From positions 124,001-188,000 of the forward strand of contig BOYI01000002.1 of the NCBI GenBank assembly GCA_019651435.1: DNA of 64,000 nucleotides. The letters run 5' to 3'. A program made the translations under genes and the position numbers. Positions 57,011 to 64,000 of the stretch are shown here, in pieces. Under the pieces are notes generated by a model. It did no database searches and had not been told where the DNA came from. It saw only the letters and a program-made list of their open reading frames with translations. How positions within the stretch are numbered: the stretch's first letter is position 1; each line of letters starts with the position of its first letter. The DNA comes from Pelagibacteraceae bacterium. GTDB lineage: Bacteria; Pseudomonadota; Alphaproteobacteria; HIMB59.

Positions 57011-57089
57011 AGAAAGTTGCCTGATGGAACTTTCTAAAAATAACGCAGGTTTATAACTGCATAAAAATTAACGCTTAAGGAGGTTAATT
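57011..57089 (+). promoter_or_regulatory. Structured hsp20 5'UTR, candidate RNA thermometer
   Basis: Hairpins AGAAAGTT/AACTTTCT (57011-18/57028-35), GCAG/CTGC (57045-48/57057-60) and AATTAAC-GCTTAAGGAG-GTTAATT (57066-57089), the last enclosing the SD and abutting the ATG. Confidence 0.5.
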
Positions 57090-57539
57090 ATGACTACATT
57101 TGACTTATCTCCATTATGGAGATCTTCAGTTGGATTTGATGAGTTTGATAGACTCTTCGACTCCGTATTTTCAACTAACAACAAAGGTGCATCTTACCCA
57201 CCATATAACATCGTTAAACACGATAAAAATATTTATCAAATTACAATGGCTATTGCTGGTTTTGATCAAAATCAAATTAATATTTCTCAAGAGGGAAATC
57301 TTCTAACCGTAAAAGGAGAAATGGGTAGTGAAAAAGATAAAGATAAAACAGAATATCTTTATCGAGGTATTGCTAATCGAAACTTCGAGAGAAAATTTGA
57401 ATTAGCTGATACTGTAAAAGTAATCAATGCTGATTTAAAAAATGGACTCTTGAGTATTGATCTGGAAAGAGAAATTCCTGAGCATCAAAAGCCAAGACAA
57501 ATTAAAATTAATACAGACTCTAAATTATTGTCTGCTTAA
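57090..57539 (+). CDS. Small heat-shock protein, Hsp20/IbpA family
   Basis: Alpha-crystallin domain (YPPYNIVKHDKNIYQITMAIAGFDQNQINISQEGNLLTVKGE, RGIANRNFERKFELAD); AAGGAGG SD. Confidence 0.95.
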   Translation: MTTFDLSPLWRSSVGFDEFDRLFDSVFSTNNKGASYPPYNIVKHDKNIYQITMAIAGFDQNQINISQEGNLLTVKGEMGSEKDKDKTEYLYRGIANRNFERKFELADTVKVINADLKNGLLSIDLEREIPEHQKPRQIKINTDSKLLSA

Positions 57540-57549
57540 ATAAAAAGAG

Positions 57550-57587
57550 GAGGGCTGCAAAAAAAATTTTTAGAGTATGCAGCCCTC
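57550..57587. terminator. Perfect inverted repeat between convergent hsp20 and sod genes
   Basis: GAGGGCTGCA / TGCAGCCCTC, 10-bp arms, A/T-rich 18-nt loop. Confidence 0.6.
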
Positions 57588-57594
57588 ACTTCAA

Positions 57595-58188
57595 CTAATC
57601 TAATTGAGAAGCAACAAATTCCCAATTCACTAAGCTATCTAGAAAAAGCTTTTAAATAATCAGGACGTTTATTTCTATAATCAATATAATAAGAGTGCTC
57701 CCAAACATCACAGCCCAAAATTGGCTTCATTCCATCAACAAGTGGATTAGACGCATTTGGGGACTTAGTAACTACTAATTTACCATTATCAATCGCAAGC
57801 CAAGCCCAGCCTGAGCCAAATTGTGTTGTTCCAGCTTGAATGAAAGCTTCTTTAAATTGTTCTACACTTCCAAAATCACTGTTCAATCTTCCTCTAATTC
57901 AGATGGAATGGATCCACCTCCATTGGGCTTCATGCACTGCCAAAACAAAATATGATTCCAATGTTGACCTGCATTATTGAAAATGCCTGCCATCGAAGCA
58001 TCTTTAGAAGCCTTTACTACAATATCTTCTAATGAGGAACTTTGAAGCTCGTGGTCTTTTAATAGGTTATTTAAGTTAGTTACATACGTTTGATGATGCT
58101 TGCCATGATGAAAATCAAGTGTCTCTGCCGACATATAAGGGGCCAAGGCATCATTTGCATAAGGTAAACTAGGTAATTCAAATGACAT
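57595..58188 (-). CDS. Fe/Mn superoxide dismutase, frameshifted near 57885 and 57640
   Basis: FELPSLPYANDALAPYMSAETLDFHHGKHHQTYVTNLN; GSGWAWLAIDNGKL; DVWEHSYYIDYRNKRPDYLKAF. Confidence 0.93.
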
Positions 58189-58276
58189 ATTTATTTCCTT
58201 TAATTAAAATTCTTAATGCGTATTTTCTATATTATTGTAACTATTTTGACAACTAAAGGCAAAAGAGTAAATAATA

Positions 58277-58980
58277 ATGGCTAAAATTCTGAGCATTCAA
58301 TCAACAGTTTTAAACGATTTGGTTGGGAATCAAGCTGCTAGATCAATTCTTAAACCTCTAGAACATAACCTAATTGAAGTTCCTACTATTATTCTTACAT
58401 CACATAAAGGCCAAAAATCATCCCTTCAAATCCATTCAAATGAGTTAAATATTTCAAAAATTTTTAATAACGTTCGTTCCACTTATGGTATCAAAAAGTG
58501 ATTTGACAATTATTGGTTATTTGCCATCAAAAAATTCCACAAACATATTTCTCATTATGAAAACTCAAAGAAATATTTTACTTGATCCAGTCATTGGCGA
58601 TATTGGTGTTGGAATGTATGTAAATTCTGACGTAGCATAAATATTTTCAAAGCATATTTACAAAACAAATATCTATCTGCTAATTTTTTTGAATGGAGTT
58701 TTCTAATAAAAAGATATCAATCAATATCAATTTTTAGATCTAGTTTATGATTTAAAAAATTTTTCTTCTAAAAATAATTCTACTGTTTTAATAAGAAGTA
58801 TTCCTAAACAAAATAAATTAATCAATTTAATAGCCAGTCCTAAGGGGCTTGGAGTATCCCACACCTGAAATCAAACTTTAAAACTCGCTATCACGGAGCG
58901 GGTGATTTACTACAGCTTTATTTGCAATTATTTGACTCAAAAATTTCAGAAAAAAAATATTAGAAGAATTTGACAAATGA
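58277..58980 (+). CDS. Pyridoxal kinase-like (PfkB/ThiD superfamily), multiple frameshifts
   Basis: MAKILSIQSTVLNDLVGNQAARSILKPLEHNLIEVPTIILTSHKG then NILLDPVIGDIGVGMYV in another frame. Confidence 0.68.
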
Positions 58981-59026
58981 TATTTTTCATATCATTTCAA
59001 AAAAAAAGAAAAAAATAAATTTAAAT

Positions 59027-60056
<1,030 letters not shown>

Positions 60057-60057
60057 C

Positions 60058-61139
60058 TTAAATTCTTTCGATAATTAGATCGCCCATCTTAGAGCATGAA
60101 ACTAGTGTTTGATTTTCACTTGTATAAATATCTCCAGTTCTGAAACCTTCAGATAAAACTTTTTGAACAGCACTTTCAACTTTGTCAGAAAGTTCTGATT
60201 GATTAAGGTTATATTTTAACATCATTGACAAACTTAGGATGGTGGCAATAGGATTAGCTTTATCTTGTCCTGCAATATCAGGAGCGCTTCCATGAACGGG
60301 CTCAAATAAACCATGTCTTTTGCCATTAGTTTCTGCTCCTAAGGAAGCAGAAGGAAGCATTCCAAGAGAACCGGTCAGCATCGCAGCACAATCGCTCAAT
60401 AAATCTCCAAATAAATTATCTGTAACAATTACATCAAACTGTTTAGGGTTGCGCACGAGTTGCATCGCACAGTTATCAGCTAACATATTCTCAAGTTGCA
60501 CATCAGAAAAATCTTGGTGAGTATCTTTCACCACTTGTCTCCAAAGCACGCCAGTTTCCATTACATTAGCTTTTTCAACAGAAGTAACTTTGTTGTTTCT
60601 TTTTCTTGCCAAATCAAATGCGACGCGAGCAATACGATCAATTTCATAATCATAATAAACTTGCGTATCAACAGCTTTTTTCCATCAGAGGTATCCTCAA
60701 TGCCACGAGGCTGTCCAAAATAAACCCCACCCGTCAGTTCACGCACGATCATGATATCAAGGTTACTTACTACCTCATCTTTTAATGTGGATGCAGATGC
60801 CAACGCTTCAAAAACAAGTGCTGGTCGAAGATTAGCAAATAATTCTAATTCTTTTCTTAATCCTAATAATCCAGCTTCGGGCCTTTTGGAACGCTCAACA
60901 TCATCCCATTTAGAGCCACCAACAGCACCAAGTAAAATTGCATCTGATTGTTTAGCTTTTTCTAAAACTTCTGAAGTTAAGGGTTCGCCATTTGCATCAT
61001 AAGATGCACCACCTACTAATTCTTTTTCATAAGTTGCATCCAAGCCTAGCTCATTAAGTTTATCAATTACTCGAATAGCTTGGTCTGCTACTTCAACACC
61101 AATACCATCGCCAGGAAGAACTAAAATTTTAGAACTCAT
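60058..61139 (-). CDS. leuB: 3-isopropylmalate dehydrogenase, frameshifted near 60610-60690
   Basis: [69 protein letters not shown]. Confidence 0.94.
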
Positions 61140-61748
61140 TTATAGATCACCAAACAGCCAAGGTTTTTGGGTTTTTTTATTAGACTCATAGGAGCTAATG
61201 TCTTCTTTATAACCAAGAGTAATACCAATATCGTCTAATCCTTGTAAAAGTCTTTCTTTACGATGATCCTCAATGTCAAAGTTAATAGAATGATTTCCAA
61301 CCTGAATGGACTGATTAGGTAGATCAATATTAAACTCTAATTGACTTCCAGCAGCACTCATTAGTCTGTCTAATTCCTCAGCATTAACGACTATGGGCAA
61401 AATTCCATTTTGAAAGCAATTATTATAGAAAATATCAGCAAAACTTGTTGAAATTACGCAACGAATACCGAAGTCTTTTAAAGACCAAGGTGCATGCTCT
61501 CTACTTGATCCACAACCAAAATTATCACCTGCTACTAAAATTTTAGAATTATCATAAGGCTTAGTATTTAGAACAAAATCCTCAATTAATTTTCCCTCGG
61601 TGTCATATCTCATTTCATAAAAAAGACTAACACCTAAACCAGTTCTTTTTATTGTCTTCAAAAACTGTTTTGGAATAATCATATCAGTATCAATGTTAAC
61701 TATTGGAAGTGGAGCAGCGATACCTTGAAGTGTTGTGAATTTATCCAT
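61140..61748 (-). CDS. leuD: 3-isopropylmalate dehydratase small subunit
   Basis: [45 protein letters not shown]. Confidence 0.95.
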   Translation of the reverse strand: MDKFTTLQGIAAPLPIVNIDTDMIIPKQFLKTIKRTGLGVSLFYEMRYDTEGKLIEDFVLNTKPYDNSKILVAGDNFGCGSSREHAPWSLKDFGIRCVISTSFADIFYNNCFQNGILPIVVNAEELDRLMSAAGSQLEFNIDLPNQSIQVGNHSINFDIEDHRKERLLQGLDDIGITLGYKEDISSYESNKKTQKPWLFGDL

Positions 61749-63157
61749 TATGAAAAATCTCTGATGTCAGCAATGTTGCCTTTAATGGCTGAAGCTGCAG
61801 CTAATTCAGGGCTCATGAGATGAGTTCGACCGCCTCGACCTTGACGCCCTTCAAAATTTCTATTGGAAGTTGATGCACAACGTTCCCCAGGTTTTAATTG
61901 ATCAGGATTCATGCCTAGACACATGGAGCACCCTGCTTCTCTCCATTCAAAACCAGCATCTTTTAAAATAGTATCAAGACCCTCTTCTTCGGCTTGCTTT
62001 TTTACTAAACCTGAACCAGGAACGATCATAGCCTGAACATGCGATGCAATTTTTTTATCTTTGACGATTGTTGCAACTTTGCGAAGATCTTCAATTCGGC
62101 CATTTGTGCAAGAACCAATAAATATTTTATCAAGTTTAATGTCAGTCATTTTGGTGCCAGGCTTTAAACCCATATAATCAAGAGAGCGTTCAATACTTTT
62201 CTTTTTATTTTCAGACTTTGCACTATCAGGACTAGGAACAGTTCCATTAACAGCAATAACATCTTCAGGACTTGTTCCCCAGGTAACCATCGGGTCAATC
62301 TCTGAGCTATTAATTACGATTTCATGATCATAATGCGCATCATTATCAGAAGGGAGTGAGGACCAATACTCAACAGCTTGATCCCAATGAGAGTCTTTTG
62401 GAGCATAGGGTCTTCCTTTGATATAATCAAAAGTAATTTGATCAGGAGAGATTAATCCTGCTCTAGCACCTGCTTCGATGCTCATATTACAAATAGTCAT
62501 TCGGGCTTCCATCGATAAACTTTGAACAGAACTACCAGCGTATTCAATAACATGGCCTGTTCCGCCCGCAGTCCCAATTTGACCTATTATATAAAGAATA
62601 AGATCTTTCGAATTCACACCAAAGGGGAGTTCTCCATTAACAGAAATTCGCATATTTTTCGCAGGATTTTGAACAATTGTCTGAGTTGCAAGGACATGTT
62701 CAACTTCACTTGTGCCAATTCCAAAAGCCAGAGCGCCGAAAGCGCCGTGAGTAGAAGTGTGACTGTCACCACAGACAATGGTCATCCCTGGTTGAGTGAT
62801 ACCTTGCTCTGGACCTATGATATGGACTATTCCTTGTCTTTGATCCATTAAATCAAAATACTGGATGCCATGCTCTTTTGTGTTTTGAGCTAATGTCTCA
62901 ACTTGAATTTTACTTTGGGGATCTTCTATATTTTGACGGTTAATTGTAGGAACATTGTGATCCGCTACAGCTATCGTTGCATCTGGACGATGAACAGATC
63001 GATTGGCAATTTTTAAACCTTCAAACGCCTGAGGGCTGGTGACCTCATGTACCAAGTGTCTATCAATATAAAGCAAGCTTGTTCCATCATCTCTTTGACG
63101 AACCAGATGATCAGACCAAATTTTATCGAATAATGTTTTTGGGCTTTGATTGCTCAA
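61748..63157 (-). CDS. leuC: 3-isopropylmalate dehydratase large subunit
   Basis: [64 protein letters not shown]. Confidence 0.97.
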   Translation of the reverse strand: MSNQSPKTLFDKIWSDHLVRQRDDGTSLLYIDRHLVHEVTSPQAFEGLKIANRSVHRPDATIAVADHNVPTINRQNIEDPQSKIQVETLAQNTKEHGIQYFDLMDQRQGIVHIIGPEQGITQPGMTIVCGDSHTSTHGAFGALAFGIGTSEVEHVLATQTIVQNPAKNMRISVNGELPFGVNSKDLILYIIGQIGTAGGTGHVIEYAGSSVQSLSMEARMTICNMSIEAGARAGLISPDQITFDYIKGRPYAPKDSHWDQAVEYWSSLPSDNDAHYDHEIVINSSEIDPMVTWGTSPEDVIAVNGTVPSPDSAKSENKKKSIERSLDYMGLKPGTKMTDIKLDKIFIGSCTNGRIEDLRKVATIVKDKKIASHVQAMIVPGSGLVKKQAEEEGLDTILKDAGFEWREAGCSMCLGMNPDQLKPGERCASTSNRNFEGRQGRGGRTHLMSPELAAASAIKGNIADIRDFS

Positions 63158-63164
63158 GATTAAA

Positions 63165-63758
63165 TTAGTTTTTAGCTTCAGGTTCCTCGGCAGGAGCTTC
63201 TTCGCTTGCAGCTGGCGCCTCTTCTGGAGCGGCTGGAGCTTCTTCTTTTGCTTCTTCTTGAGGAGCGGCTTCTACTTTTTCTTCAACAGCTACAGGAGCC
63301 TCTTCCGCTGCAGGTGTTTCTTCAGCTGGCTGCTCTTCGGGAGCTGCCTCAATATCTTTGATAGTAGAGATATATTGATCATCATCATATGAACGACCAT
63401 CAGTTCTTTCTGCAATTCTTGCTTTCTTACCTGATAGTTCTCTCAAGTAATAAAGTTTAGCTCTTCTAACATCGCCAACTTTAATTCTTTCAATTGACTC
63501 AATAACGTTACTGTAAAGTGGAAAAACTCTTTCCACACCTTCACCGCTTGAAATTTTTCTAACAGTAAAAGAGGAATTTAATCCATTGTTTTTCTTTCCA
63601 ATACATACGCCTTGAAAAGCCTGAACTCTTTCTTTATTTCCTTCTTTAATTTTAACATTCACTTTAACAGTGTCACCAGGTGCGAAATCTGTAACTTTAG
63701 AATTTTTTAAAATTTGTTGAATTTGAGATTGTTCGTAATTTTTAATTATTTCATTCAT
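63165..63758 (-). CDS. rplS: 50S ribosomal protein L19 with acidic Ala/Glu/Pro-rich C-terminal extension
   Basis: [59 protein letters not shown]...[16 protein letters not shown]; tail [21 protein letters not shown]...EPEAKN. Confidence 0.95.
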   Translation of the reverse strand: MNEIIKNYEQSQIQQILKNSKVTDFAPGDTVKVNVKIKEGNKERVQAFQGVCIGKKNNGLNSSFTVRKISSGEGVERVFPLYSNVIESIERIKVGDVRRAKLYYLRELSGKKARIAERTDGRSYDDDQYISTIKDIEAAPEEQPAEETPAAEEAPVAVEEKVEAAPQEEAKEEAPAAPEEAPAASEEAPAEEPEAKN

Positions 63759-63807
63759 GTTATGCTCCATCCAATACTAGATGTGGGTGGTATTAGAGCC
63801 CGATATA

Positions 63808-64000
63808 TTACTCATTTTTGCTTTTTTTTAAATAGTTTTTCATTAAATCTGGTCTATTTTTTTGTGTATTTTCCAATGCATTTTGCTTCTTCCAAGCCTC
63901 AATTTCTTCATGATGGCCATTTGTTAGAACGGTGGGGACTTCATAGGGTTGATTATCCGGTCCTATCCATGGGTTAGGCCTTGTGAACTGGTCGTGCTCA
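63808..64000 (-). CDS. trmD: tRNA (guanine-N1)-methyltransferase, C-terminal part, truncated by window edge
   Basis: EHDQFTRPNPWIG...YEVPTVLTNGHHEEIEAWKKQNALENTQKNRPDLMKNY, next to rplS. Confidence 0.85.
   Translation of the reverse strand, partial: EHDQFTRPNPWIGPDNQPYEVPTVLTNGHHEEIEAWKKQNALENTQKNRPDLMKNYLKKSKNE

Noticed and set aside
63150-63392. Plus-strand ORF rich in Phe/Ser/Arg
   Set aside because: Antisense of the low-complexity rplS tail; composition is explained by GAA/GCT-rich coding.

Overview
64-kb chromosomal window from an AT-rich bacterium, most likely a marine alphaproteobacterium (inferred from gene content and order, no taxonomic search was run). There are three blocks. (1) 1-30.7 kb is a carbohydrate/polyol and glycerol-phosphate uptake and catabolism island. 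It has two CUT1-type ABC transporters, three FGGY kinases plus GlpK, three class II aldolase genes, two AraM/G1P-dehydrogenase-like paralogs, GlpD, a GpsA-like protein, RpiB, a HAD phosphatase, and DeoR and LysR regulators. (2) 30.7-41.6 kb is a TCA block (acnA convergent with sucB-sucA-mdh-sdhBADC). (3) 41.7-64 kb is mixed: a TRAP transporter, GDPD, thiolase and acetoacetyl-CoA synthetase, tRNA-Arg, a double-PAP2 membrane protein, an aminotransferase, Hsp20, SOD, pyridoxal kinase, asd, leuBDC, rplS and the end of trmD. Many genes, including single-copy housekeeping genes, are split by single indels, so uncorrected sequencing or assembly error is likelier than pseudogenization. The most interesting non-coding signals are a compact multi-stem RNA candidate at 41720-41809, a promoter-to-terminator sRNA/leader candidate at 54369-54510, a sigma32-like promoter with an SD-enclosing hairpin before hsp20, and strong intercistronic hairpins directly after all three solute-binding-protein genes. 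I saw no CRISPR array, phage or IS element. All calls are by eye from sequence and translations; no database search was run.
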